From: Oscillospiraceae bacterium
Lineage (GTDB): Bacteria; Bacillota_A; Clostridia; Oscillospirales; Oscillospiraceae
Reading direction: 5' to 3'
Assembly (NCBI GenBank): GCA_017540945.1
Contig: JAFYAB010000117.1
Span: 1 to 5,256 of the forward strand
Length of the DNA: 5,256 bases
Positions within the stretch are counted from its first letter, which is position 1. Each line of letters opens with the position of its first letter. Below are positions 1 to 5,256 of the stretch, piece after piece. Made by a program: the position numbers and the translations under genes. The notes beneath the pieces are model-generated. The model was given only the letters and a program-made list of their open reading frames with translations. It was not told the DNA's origin and did no database searches.

Positions 1-767
1 AATTTACCATTCTCGTTTGCCCATGTCTCCTTGGCGGCAAGCGTCTCCATCACGTCCCAATGCTCCGCGATAAAGCCGTTTTCAACACGGAAGAGATCAT
101 AATAAGTGGTCGGAACACCGCCGAAGGAGCCTTCGCTGCAGGCGAGCGCATAGTCGCCGTCGGCAAGAACCATATGCGTCTTGTCGTAGACCATCGAGAT
201 ACCCTGTTCCGCCATAGCCGCAAGCGCAGCGCCCAGGCCGGAAAGACCGTCAGCAATGGAGATATTGTGCTGGATGTACTTGTCGCCGTCGTAATAGGAG
301 GTCAGCTTTTCCGGGTTTTCGCCGCGCAGCACATCGCCCACGAATCCCGCAACGATGCGGCGGGTCTCTTCCTTATCGACGTCTTTCTTTTCAAGCGTAC
401 CGTCGATCTGGGTGTGACCGGAAGGATTGGGGGCGGCAACATTCTGAAGATTGTCCCAATGCTCATCGATTTTGCCATCGGCGTTGAAATGGAACACGTC
501 AAACGCTACCTGTTCGCCCGCTCCGGCGAAATTGTAAACGGTCTGAAGAAAAACGCAGTCACCGTCCTCGAAAGCGCGGATGTTATTTACCGTTGTCTTT
601 ACGGGTGCCTGCTGAAGTCCGGCGACCGCAGCCACAAATGCTTCAGCGCCGGTGCCGAAAGCGAGGTTGTGCTGCTTGTACTCGGGGGCGAGCAGAGACT
701 TCGCCAGTTCCAGATCACCGGATACGAATGTGCCGATCAGAGCCAGGGCTTTTTCTTTGTTTGTCAT
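1..767 (-). CDS. Two-repeat NTF2-like / SnoaL-like protein, 3' end cut by window edge
   Basis: Reading the minus strand from ATG at 767-765 gives 255 open codons to the window edge. The start is fixed by a GGAGGT ribosome binding site at 776-781, 8 bases upstream. The protein is an internal duplication of a ~115-residue fold: repeat 1 has YKQHN (30-34) and FDVFHFNADGKIDEHWD (89-105); repeat 2 has YIQHN (164-168) and YYDLFRVENGFIAEHWD (222-238). The Q-H-N and G-x-I-x-E-H-W-D signatures are typical of SnoaL-like NTF2-fold proteins, and the double form resembles the group annotated as predicted SnoaL-like aldol-condensation enzymes (COG4922 type). There is no signal peptide or membrane segment, so it should be cytosolic. 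The last residues, ANENGK, resemble the usual C-terminus of this family, so probably only a few codons are missing. Substrate and reaction are unknown; small polar or aromatic metabolites are typical for the fold. It is transcribed alone from its own promoter, and no partner gene is visible. Confidence 0.85.
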   Translation of the reverse strand, partial: MTNKEKALALIGTFVSGDLELAKSLLAPEYKQHNLAFGTGAEAFVAAVAGLQQAPVKTTVNNIRAFEDGDCVFLQTVYNFAGAGEQVAFDVFHFNADGKIDEHWDNLQNVAAPNPSGHTQIDGTLEKKDVDKEETRRIVAGFVGDVLRGENPEKLTSYYDGDKYIQHNISIADGLSGLGAALAAMAEQGISMVYDKTHMVLADGDYALACSEGSFGGVPTTYYDLFRVENGFIAEHWDVMETLAAKETWANENGK

Positions 768-805
768 AGTGAGATACCTCCGAAAATTCATTTGATGTAA
801 CCGCC

Positions 806-824
806 GTGGTTTCATCTTGACCAC
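806..824. promoter_or_regulatory. Weak dyad at the predicted transcript start
   Basis: GTGGT (806-810) and ACCAC (820-824) form a 5-base inverted repeat with a 9-base gap, beginning directly after the -10 box of the SnoaL-like gene and spanning the expected +1. It could be a second operator or a small hairpin in the leader. The support is only the symmetry and its position. Confidence 0.2.
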
Positions 825-853
825 AGTATAGCACGCCGAAGATGTAATGTCAA
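825..853 (-). promoter_or_regulatory. Near-consensus sigma-A-type promoter of the SnoaL-like gene
   Basis: On the minus strand there is a perfect -35 TTGACA (853-848), a 17-base spacer, and -10 TATACT (830-825). A TGC just before the -10 (833-831) adds an extended -10. Upstream, 857-885 is very AT-rich with repeated AAAATTTT blocks and could act as an UP element. The predicted transcript start is near 818, giving a ~50-base leader before the ATG at 767. Such a complete set of elements implies high intrinsic strength, so if the gene is regulated, repression is more likely than activation (inference). Confidence 0.85.
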
Positions 854-861
854 TAGTTACA
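843..861. promoter_or_regulatory. Candidate repressor operator: dyad over the -35 box
   Basis: TGTAA at 843-847 and TTACA at 857-861 form a perfect 5-base inverted repeat with 9 bases between, and it encloses the -35 box of the SnoaL-like gene. A factor bound here would block RNA polymerase. SnoaL-like genes often sit near HxlR, MarR or TetR regulators, but no regulator gene for it is visible in this window, so the binding protein is unknown. Five-base arms in AT-rich DNA can arise by chance. Confidence 0.3.
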
Positions 862-920
862 ACAAAATTTTCGAAAAAATTTTCTTGTTTGATCTGCGCT
901 TAATCACATCGCTGCAGTAG

Positions 921-1289
921 TTGCACTTTATCACAAGTCAGTCTGACATTGACCTGACAGCTCCCGGCAAGCGCAAGTGCGCATACTTCATCATCCTGAG
1001 CGATCAGGACGCCAGCATGGCGTTTCTGTCATCGCTCTTTTTTTCGTTCCTGTTTATCAAACTGACCCGCTATGCAGCTGCCAGCCCTGGCAGCCGCTGC
1101 GCAGTGCCTGTCAATCTGATCTTTGACGAGTTCAACAACGTGGGCAGGATCGGCGGTGCGGCGGACGGTTCGGACTTCACCCGGGCACTGAGTACGATTC
1201 GCTCCCGGGAGATCCGGGTCATGCTGGCGGTGCAGAGCCTCGGGCAGCTCCAGAACCGATATGGAAACAACCTCTGGGCAGAGATTATC
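921..1289 (+). pseudogene. Internal fragment of a VirD4/TraG-type conjugative coupling ATPase
   Basis: About 123 codons read without a stop and match the inner part of type IV coupling proteins (VirD4/TraG, clostridial conjugative element type). Visible hallmarks are DLTAPGKRKCAYFIILSDQD, a Walker B segment VNLIFDEFNNVG with the acidic pair D-E, then STIRSREIRVMLAVQSLGQL and QNRYGNNLWAEI. Intact members are several hundred residues long, pump DNA at the inner membrane during conjugation, and have N-terminal membrane helices and a Walker A P-loop. Both are missing here, as is everything after the NLWAEI motif. A TAG stop lies immediately before the first codon (TTG at 921), with no ribosome binding site, so this is not a working gene. 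Similarity fades at ~1289 and unrelated sequence follows, ending in the convergent cdaR gene. The frame is undamaged, which suggests a fairly recent truncation. The family call is firm; the exact breakpoints are estimates. Confidence 0.8.
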
Positions 1290-1339
1290 CCTTGCACCGT
1301 GAATCTTCAGAAGGCCCACACGGTCCACCTGGGATTCAC
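1290..1339. other. Junction between coupling-protein fragment and cdaR, with a long-loop inverted repeat
   Basis: This 50-base join carries no recognisable coding similarity. GTGAATC at 1299-1305 and GATTCAC at 1333-1339 are perfect 7-base inverted repeats 27 bases apart, the second covering the cdaR stop codon (TGA at 1338-1336, minus strand). There is no following T-run on the minus strand, so it is not a convincing terminator for cdaR. It may be chance or a trace of the recombination that joined the two sequences. Confidence 0.3.
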
Positions 1340-2442
1340 TCCGATCCCTTCTCTCCGCCGATTCGCTCCAGGCAGAGGGCGGCGTAGAGGGTGCAAGCCT
1401 CCCGGAAGCGGCGGGGGTCCAGGCCGCAGCGGTCCCGGATCCGGTTGAGCCGGTATTGGAGGGTGTTTTTATGGAGGAAGAAGTGGGCGGCCGTCTCCTG
1501 GAGGGAGCACTCCCTGGCGAAATAGACGGCGAGCAGCGCCCGATCCTCTTCGTCCAGACCGGAGAGGCACTTTTTCAGGTAGAGCTCCCCTGCCGTCGGC
1601 GCCACGCTGCCCAGCAGCAGCTCCAGGCCCATGGACTCATAGACCCCGTAGTTCCTGCCGGGCTCCAGACTTTGCAGCACCAGCCTGGCAGCCTTGCAGG
1701 AGCGGTCCTGCCGCAAAAGCCGCCGTGCAGAACCTATCCCCAGCCGCAGGGCCTCGGGATAACGGGCCGCCAGCTCCGATAACAGCGCAGTGCCCCGGGC
1801 GAAGTCCGCTTCCCGGAACAGCAGGCGAAACTCCCCGGGATAGAGGAAGGTGAAGAGCACCTTCCCCAGCCCCTCGATGACCCCCTGAATGGCGTATTCC
1901 AGCTCCATCAGAGGCTTGCCGCTGACGGTCTTCATGCGGATCACCACGGTACGCCAGCTCTCCCCCTGGTCCGTCAGGCCGTTTTTTTGCAGCACCGCCT
2001 CCACGAACTCCGGGCTCAGGCTCTCCCCCTCCGTCAGAGCTCGGACCAGGTGACTGGTCTGGGCCCGGACGTCGTAGGTCCGGGCGTCCATCTCCTGCTC
2101 CCGCAGCAGCAGCAGGGTCAGCCGCTGGGCCAGGTCCGCGTAGCGCCGGACCTCCGCCGGAGGCCCGGTGATGCCCACCACCGCCACGATTTTCCCGTGG
2201 AAGCGGATGGGCATGTTGATGCCGTGGCGCAGATCCCGGGCGGGGTCGTCCTCCTGGATGGTGACGATCTGACCGCTGCGGGCCGCCTCGTGGCCCCCCA
2301 CGTGGTAGCCGTCCACCCGCTGGGAGTCCGTGCTGGCCCGGATCCGCCCATCCACATCGATGAAGTTGATGTCGTGGTCGCAGATGGTTTTCAGGGTGTC
2401 CACGATCTGCTGGGCCAGGAGCATGTGGATGCTTTGTGGCAT
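1336..2442 (-). CDS. cdaR: CdaR-like sugar-diacid/glycerate-responsive transcriptional regulator
   Basis: This gene encodes 368 residues from ATG at 2442-2440. A longer frame reaches 2493, but the strong AAGGAGGA site 7 bases before MPQSIHMLL fixes the shorter start. Residues ~3-133 fit the sugar-diacid recognition domain (opening AQQIVDTL, then RIRASTDSQRVDGYHVGGHE and VAVVGITGPPAEVRRYADLA). Residues ~160-280 fit the poorly conserved middle domain. Residues ~303-362 are the PucR/CdaR-type C-terminal helix-turn-helix (ECSLQETAAHFFLHKNTLQY then RLNRIRDRCGLDPRRF). Length agrees with the family. In Escherichia coli, CdaR activates glucarate, galactarate and glycerate genes in response to those acids. 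Here it is divergent from a glycerate kinase-permease operon, the textbook arrangement for a local activator. Its own promoter overlaps that of the operon, so autoregulation is plausible. The exact effector is inferred from context. Confidence 0.9.
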   Translation of the reverse strand: MPQSIHMLLAQQIVDTLKTICDHDINFIDVDGRIRASTDSQRVDGYHVGGHEAARSGQIVTIQEDDPARDLRHGINMPIRFHGKIVAVVGITGPPAEVRRYADLAQRLTLLLLREQEMDARTYDVRAQTSHLVRALTEGESLSPEFVEAVLQKNGLTDQGESWRTVVIRMKTVSGKPLMELEYAIQGVIEGLGKVLFTFLYPGEFRLLFREADFARGTALLSELAARYPEALRLGIGSARRLLRQDRSCKAARLVLQSLEPGRNYGVYESMGLELLLGSVAPTAGELYLKKCLSGLDEEDRALLAVYFARECSLQETAAHFFLHKNTLQYRLNRIRDRCGLDPRRFREACTLYAALCLERIGGEKGSE

Positions 2443-2449
2443 GACGACG

Positions 2450-2457
2450 TCCTCCTT
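2450..2457 (-). promoter_or_regulatory. Ribosome binding site that fixes the cdaR start
   Basis: On the minus strand AAGGAGGA lies 7 bases upstream of the ATG at 2442-2440. The two in-frame ATGs further upstream, at 2493 and 2469, have no comparable site, and this motif itself would lie inside the coding region if either were used. The downstream ATG is therefore preferred. Confidence 0.8.
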
Positions 2458-2505
2458 TTGTATTGATAACATTTTTTCTGTTTTTCTATGCAATTATTTT
2501 GTTAC

Positions 2506-2529
2506 CTGTACTATATCATAGTTCGACAG
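2506..2529. promoter_or_regulatory. Candidate operator (CdaR site?) between the divergent promoters
   Basis: A perfect inverted repeat, ACTAT-ATC-ATAGT, occupies 2510-2522. It is bracketed by CTGT (2506-2509) and ACAG (2526-2529), whose centre is offset by about 1.5 bases. It covers the cdaR -10 and the -35 zone of the kinase operon, so one bound protein could affect both promoters. No CdaR consensus was matched; the assignment rests on symmetry and location. Confidence 0.35.
2510..2518 (-). promoter_or_regulatory. cdaR: Candidate extended -10 promoter of cdaR
   Basis: The minus strand reads TGATATAGT, an extended -10 (TG, one base, TATAGT at 2515-2510). The best -35 match, at an 18-base spacer, is only three of six (GTAGCA, 2539-2534), so it would rely on the extended -10 or on a helper protein. 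The transcript would begin near 2503, leaving a ~60-base leader. The weak -35 lies over the -10 of the opposing glycerate kinase promoter. Confidence 0.5.
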
Positions 2530-2533
2530 AAAA

Positions 2534-2542
2534 TGCTACAAT
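2534..2542 (+). promoter_or_regulatory. Candidate extended -10 promoter of the glycerate kinase operon
   Basis: The plus strand reads TGCTACAAT, an extended -10 with TACAAT at 2537-2542. No good -35 exists at 16-19 bases; the best is a three-of-six match at 2513-2518. A good -10 with a poor -35 is what an activator-dependent promoter looks like, in keeping with control by CdaR (inference). The transcript would start near 2549, about 23 bases before the ATG, leaving just room for the AGGGAGGT ribosome binding site at 2558-2565. Confidence 0.55.
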
Positions 2543-2571
2543 GAAATCACCAAATACAGGGAGGTAATCCT

Positions 2572-3717
2572 ATGAAATTCTTGTTTGCATCCGATTCCTT
2601 CAAGGGTACCCTTTCCAGCCAGCAGACGGTGGAGCTGCTGGCCAAGGCCGCCAGGGCTGTCTTCGGGGAGGACATCCAGTACAGCGGCGTGCCCGTAGCC
2701 GACGGCGGCGAGGGCACCACCGACGCGGTGGTGGCGGCGGAGAACGGCAGCTGGGTGGAGACCCTGGTGCACGGACCGCTGATGGAGCCCGCCAAGGCCC
2801 GCTACGGCAGGCTGGACGAACACCGGGCGGTGCTGGAAATGGCGGCGGCCTCCGGCCTGCCCATGGTGCCCATGGACCAGCGGAACCCCCTGCGCACCAC
2901 CAGCTACGGCACCGGCGAGCTGATCCGCCACGCCCTGGACCAGGGCTTCACGGATCTGTCCATTGCCATTGGCGGCAGCGCCACCAACGACGGCGGCATG
3001 GGCTGTGTCCGCGCCCTGGGCGTTCGCTTCCTGGACGCGGAGGGCCGGGAGCTGGATGGCCGCGGGGAAGACCTGGAGAAGGTCCGCAGCATCGACGTAT
3101 CCGAGCTGGACCCCCGGATCAAAACCACTAAGATCACGGTCATGTGCGACGTGACCAATCCCCTCTGCGGACCCAACGGCGCCACCTGGACCTTCGGCGC
3201 TCAAAAGGGCGCCACCCCGGAGATCCAGGCCCGGCTGGAGGCCGGCATGGTGAACTACCGGGATCTGATCCGCCGCCAGTTCGACGTGGACCCGGACGCC
3301 ATCCCCGGCGCCGGCGCCGCAGGCGGCCTGGGTGCTGCCCTGACGGTCTTCCTGGGGGGCGTCATGAAGTCCGGCATCGACACCGTGCTGGATCTCATCG
3401 ACTTTGACCGCCGCCTGGATGGCACCGATCTGGTGGTCACCGGCGAGGGCCGCACCGACTGGCAGAGCTGCTTCGGCAAGGTCATGCAGGGCGTGGGCGA
3501 GCGGGCCCGTGCCAAGGGCGTGGTGGCCGTGGGCCTCAGCGGCTCCCTGGGCCGGAACGCCGACCAGATTTTTGACCACGGCATCGCCTCCCTGATGACC
3601 ACCGTGGACGCCCCCATGCCTCTGGAGGAGGCCCTGGGACGGGCGGAAGAGCTGTATTACCTGGGCGCTGTCCGGATGTTCCGCTTCCTGCAGGCGGGCA
3701 TGCGGCTGGCAGAGTGA
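2572..3717 (+). CDS. glxK: Glycerate 2-kinase (type 1, GlxK/GarK family)
   Basis: This 381-residue protein has the standard length for type-1 glycerate kinases. The ATG follows AGGGAGGT by 6 bases. Family landmarks in order: FASDSFKGTLSS (5-16), PVADGGEGTTDA (41-52), the glycine-rich GGSATNDGGMG (134-144), MCDVTNPLCGPNGATWTFGA (191-210) with QKGAT following, GAGAAGGLGA (246-255) and DLVVTGEGRTDWQS (286-299). All the usual conserved blocks are present, so the enzyme should be active. The reaction is ATP-dependent phosphorylation of D-glycerate, to 2-phosphoglycerate in the characterised GlxK/GarK enzymes, feeding lower glycolysis from glycerate made by breakdown of glucarate, galactarate or glyoxylate. 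It is cytosolic. It is the first gene of an operon with the permease, whose ATG lies 15 bases after this stop, and it is divergent from cdaR. Long open frames on the opposite strand are a by-product of its high GC content. Confidence 0.95.
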   Translation: MKFLFASDSFKGTLSSQQTVELLAKAARAVFGEDIQYSGVPVADGGEGTTDAVVAAENGSWVETLVHGPLMEPAKARYGRLDEHRAVLEMAAASGLPMVPMDQRNPLRTTSYGTGELIRHALDQGFTDLSIAIGGSATNDGGMGCVRALGVRFLDAEGRELDGRGEDLEKVRSIDVSELDPRIKTTKITVMCDVTNPLCGPNGATWTFGAQKGATPEIQARLEAGMVNYRDLIRRQFDVDPDAIPGAGAAGGLGAALTVFLGGVMKSGIDTVLDLIDFDRRLDGTDLVVTGEGRTDWQSCFGKVMQGVGERARAKGVVAVGLSGSLGRNADQIFDHGIASLMTTVDAPMPLEEALGRAEELYYLGAVRMFRFLQAGMRLAE

Positions 3718-3732
3718 GAAAGGAGCTGCCTT

Positions 3733-4992
3733 ATGTACGAATTTACCACTCTGGGCGCCATCATCGGTCTGGCCCTGGCCATCGTTCTCATTATCCTGAA
3801 GGTCCATCCGGCCTACAGCCTGATCCTGGGCGCCCTGGTGGGCGGCCTCATCGGCGGCGGCGGTCTGGTGACCACCGTAAATACCATGGTCTCCGGCGCT
3901 TCCTCCATGATGTCCTCCGTACTGCGGATCATGACCTCCGGCGTGCTGGCGGGCGCCCTCATCAAGACCGGGTCCGCCCAAAAGATTGCGGAAACCATCG
4001 TAGACAAGATGGGCCAGAAGCTGGCCCTGGCGGCCATTGCCCTGGCCACCATGATCATCTGCGCCGTGGGCGTCTTCGTGGACATCTCCGTCATCACCGT
4101 GGCCCCCATCGCCCTGGCCATCGGCAAGAAGGCGGGCCTGTCCAAGCAGAGCCTGCTGCTGGCCATGATCGGCGGCGGCAAGGCCGGCAACATTGTCTCA
4201 CCCAACCCCAACACCATCGCCGCCTCCGAGGCCTTCGGTGTGGATCTGACCTCCCTGATGTTCAAGAACATCGTCCCTGCCCTGCTGGCTCTGGTGGTGA
4301 CCATCCTGCTGGCCACCCTGCTGAGCAAGAAGAAGAACGGCCTGGCCGTGGCCCAAAGCGACATTGAGAGCTCCGACGCCAATCTGCCCGGCTTCCTGCC
4401 CGCCATCCTGGGGCCCCTGGTGGTCATCGTGCTGCTGGCCCTGCGTCCCATCGCCGGCGTTACCATTGATCCCCTCATCGCCCTGCCCGCCGGCGGCCTG
4501 ATCTGCATGCTGGTTACCGGACAGCTCAAGCAGGTGGTGAAGATCACCGAGTTCGGCCTGTCCAAGGTGGTGGGCGTGTCCATCCTTCTGATCGGCACCG
4601 GCACCATCGCCGGGGTCATCAAGGCCTCCGCCCTGCAGTACGACATGATCGACCTGCTGGAAACTCTGAAGATGCCCGCCTTCGTGCTGGCGCCTCTGGC
4701 CGGTATTCTGATGGCCGGTGCCACCGCCTCCACCACGGCCGGCGCCACCATCGCCTCCCAGACCTTTGCAGAGACCCTGATCGCCAGCGGCGTCCCCGCC
4801 CTCAGCGCCGGCGCCATGATCCACGCGGGCGCCACGGTGGTGGACTCCCTGCCCCACGGCTCCTTCTTCCACGCCACCGGCGGCAGCGTGAACCTGACCA
4901 TCAAGGACCGAATGAAGCTGATCCCCTTCGAGGCCTGTGTGGGCCTCACCGCCACCCTGGGCAGCGTGCTGATGTTCCTGCTGTTCCACTGA
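3733..4992 (+). CDS. GntP-family sugar-acid/proton symporter, likely glycerate permease
   Basis: This is a very hydrophobic 419-residue protein, close to the usual length for the gluconate permease (GntP) family. GAAAGGAG at 3718-3725 lies 7 bases before the ATG. Membrane segments are evident at roughly 7-22, 27-45, 63-79, 97-130 (two), 176-198, 221-241, 247-264, 279-297, 315-336, 353-370 and 401-418; boundaries are by eye. The family signature is GGGKAGNIVSPNPNTIAASE (147-166), preceded by VGVFVDISVITVAPIALAIG (112-131). A second conserved stretch, HAGATVVDSLPHGSFFHATG, lies at 364-383. A charged loop (199-218, starting KKKNG) divides the two halves. GntP members import gluconate, glycerate and related hydroxy acids with protons. 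Coupling to a glycerate kinase and CdaR makes glycerate the most likely substrate, but gluconate or another acid cannot be excluded. It is the second and last gene of the operon; a hairpin terminator follows about 110 bases later. Confidence 0.92.
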   Translation: MYEFTTLGAIIGLALAIVLIILKVHPAYSLILGALVGGLIGGGGLVTTVNTMVSGASSMMSSVLRIMTSGVLAGALIKTGSAQKIAETIVDKMGQKLALAAIALATMIICAVGVFVDISVITVAPIALAIGKKAGLSKQSLLLAMIGGGKAGNIVSPNPNTIAASEAFGVDLTSLMFKNIVPALLALVVTILLATLLSKKKNGLAVAQSDIESSDANLPGFLPAILGPLVVIVLLALRPIAGVTIDPLIALPAGGLICMLVTGQLKQVVKITEFGLSKVVGVSILLIGTGTIAGVIKASALQYDMIDLLETLKMPAFVLAPLAGILMAGATASTTAGATIASQTFAETLIASGVPALSAGAMIHAGATVVDSLPHGSFFHATGGSVNLTIKDRMKLIPFEACVGLTATLGSVLMFLLFH

Positions 4993-5103
4993 TGTTCAGC
5001 GCTGGCCGTGAATCCCGAGGTCCTTGACTGCGACTACTACCGCTTCAAAGAACTGGACGCGGGGGCGGTGAACGCGTTCCAAAACGAGTACGAACCGAAG
5101 TAC
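4993..5103 (+). pseudogene. C-terminal scrap of a SARP/BTAD-type response regulator
   Basis: Directly after the permease stop, and in the same frame, about 31 residues read NPEVLDCDYYRFKELDAGAV then NAFQNEYEPKY. The pattern NP-x-LLDCDYY-x-F, about 8 residues, A-x-NAF-x-x-EY resembles the C-terminal end of clostridial transcription factors carrying a bacterial transcriptional activator domain (BTAD/SARP type), where it normally closes with EYMSQYSWAE. Nothing of the receiver, DNA-binding or earlier BTAD helices is present. A GTG at 5008 has no ribosome binding site, and the open frame continues through a terminator and a palindrome to 5244, so it is not a real gene. The family call is from memory of the motif. 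The upstream breakpoint must lie near the permease stop. Confidence 0.55.
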
Positions 5104-5105
5104 AG

Positions 5106-5145
5106 AGCGGGCCGGGTCCTCCAGGCGGAGGGTCCGGCCCGCTTT
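5106..5145 (+). terminator. Intrinsic terminator of the glycerate kinase-permease operon
   Basis: A 17-base left arm (5106-5122) pairs with a 17-base right arm (5127-5143) around the loop AGGC. All positions pair, two of them as G-U wobbles, and the outer ten pairs (AGCGGGCCGG with its complement) are perfect. A short TTT follows at 5143-5145, then GATC. The stem is very stable but the U-run is short, so termination may be incomplete. The minus-strand side lacks a T-run, so the direction is plus. It may originally have belonged to the truncated regulator gene just upstream. Confidence 0.75.
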
Positions 5146-5154
5146 GATCAATTC

Positions 5155-5204
5155 ATACTGAACTCCATTAAAATGTTTAAAAACAATTTAATGGAGTTCA
5201 GTAT
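5155..5204. repeat. 50-base near-perfect palindrome
   Basis: The arms 5155-5172 (ATACTGAACTCCATTAAA) and 5187-5204 are perfect 18-base inverted repeats. Inside them, after one A-A mismatch (5173/5186), TGTTT (5174-5178) pairs with AAACA (5181-5185), leaving a two-base centre. In total 23 of 24 positions pair. It lies in DNA of about 25 percent GC just beyond the operon terminator. No T-run follows on either strand, which argues against an ordinary terminator. Possibilities are a twin operator of a gene to the right of the window, the end of an insertion element, or a small palindromic repeat unit. Confidence 0.9.
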
Positions 5205-5224
5205 AATAAACCTTGCGGAGGAAG

Positions 5225-5238
5225 TTATACTAAACTTC
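5225..5238 (+). repeat. Third, diverged copy of the palindrome arm
   Basis: TTATACTAAACTTC matches the complement of GGAGTTCAGTATAA (5193-5206) at 12 of 14 positions, and is therefore in the same orientation as the left arm at 5155. The units thus run forward, reverse, forward. The gap 5207-5224 contains GGAGG (5217-5221) with no usable start codon after it. Repeated, alternately oriented copies suggest a protein-binding site family or transposon end structure. Nothing further can be recognised before the window ends. Confidence 0.6.
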
Positions 5239-5256
5239 AAATAAATACTTTAAAAA

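Noticed and set aside
60..800. 246-codon open frame on the plus strand over the left gene
   Set aside because: It lies opposite the SnoaL-like gene, which has a ribosome binding site, a strong promoter and recognisable repeats. The plus frame has none of these and its protein resembles nothing I know.
843..861. TGTAA...TTACA dyad as a TnrA box
   Set aside because: The TnrA site is 17 bases (TGTNA-N7-TNACA); here the gap is two bases longer, so it does not fit.
1987..2466. 159-codon plus-strand frame opposite cdaR
   Set aside because: Shadow of cdaR, which has both conserved domains and a convincing start; no ribosome binding site or known similarity for the plus frame.
2443..2493. 17-residue N-terminal extension of cdaR from ATG at 2493
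   Set aside because: A strong Shine-Dalgarno at 2450-2457 lies inside it and points to the ATG at 2442; the extension is not part of the usual domain start.
2536..3981. 481-codon open frame on the minus strand across the kinase gene
   Set aside because: Its composition (many G, H, Q, A residues) is that of an antisense shadow of high-GC coding DNA, and the plus frame is a clear glycerate kinase.
3813..4989. Two long minus-strand frames (380 and 263 codons) opposite the permease
   Set aside because: Both are shadows of the GntP-family gene; their repetitive low-complexity translations have no motif, start site or ribosome binding site.
5202..5207. Perfect TATAAT in the right arm of the palindrome as a promoter -10
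   Set aside because: No -35-like hexamer occurs 16-19 bases upstream, where the sequence is A-rich, and no start codon with a ribosome site follows within the window.
5008..5244. 78-codon frame at the right end as a real small protein
   Set aside because: It reads through a terminator hairpin and a palindrome, has no ribosome binding site, and only its first third has recognisable similarity.
1..5256. CRISPR array, tRNA or rRNA genes
   Set aside because: No regularly spaced direct repeats and no recognisable tRNA or rRNA sequence seen on either strand.

Overview
The window looks like chromosomal DNA from a GC-rich gut member of the Clostridia (Oscillospiraceae or relatives such as Flavonifractor or Pseudoflavonifractor). 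This is inferred from strong AGGAGG-type ribosome binding sites, high-GC third positions in the central genes, a CdaR-type regulator, a GntP-type transporter, and remnants of two gene families common in that group. No species can be named from the sequence alone.

Layout from left to right. (1) Bases 1-767 on the minus strand hold a nearly complete two-repeat NTF2/SnoaL-like gene that runs off the left edge. A near-consensus minus-strand promoter at 825-853 drives it. (2) Bases ~921-1289 on the plus strand hold an in-frame but headless and tailless piece of a VirD4/TraG-type conjugative coupling ATPase, a scar of a mobile element. (3) Bases 1336-4992 hold an intact glycerate-use module: a CdaR-like regulator on the minus strand, and divergently a two-gene operon of glycerate 2-kinase and a GntP-family permease. 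The 129-base gap between the divergent starts holds two overlapping extended -10 promoter candidates and a dyad between them. (4) Right after the permease stop lies a short C-terminal scrap of what looks like a clostridial SARP/BTAD-type response regulator, then a strong terminator hairpin at 5106-5145. (5) The last ~110 bases drop to about one quarter GC and hold a 50-base near-perfect palindrome plus a third, diverged copy of its arm.

How it works together (inference from family knowledge): the GntP-type permease imports glycerate or a related sugar acid, the kinase makes 2-phosphoglycerate for lower glycolysis, and CdaR senses glycerate or sugar diacids to switch the operon on. Truncated foreign genes lie on both sides of the module, which suggests it was inserted or recombined as a unit into a mobile-element graveyard. 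I see no clearly new biochemical system. The least explained sequence is the palindromic AT-rich right end, and the most useful regulatory lead is the overlapping divergent promoter region.
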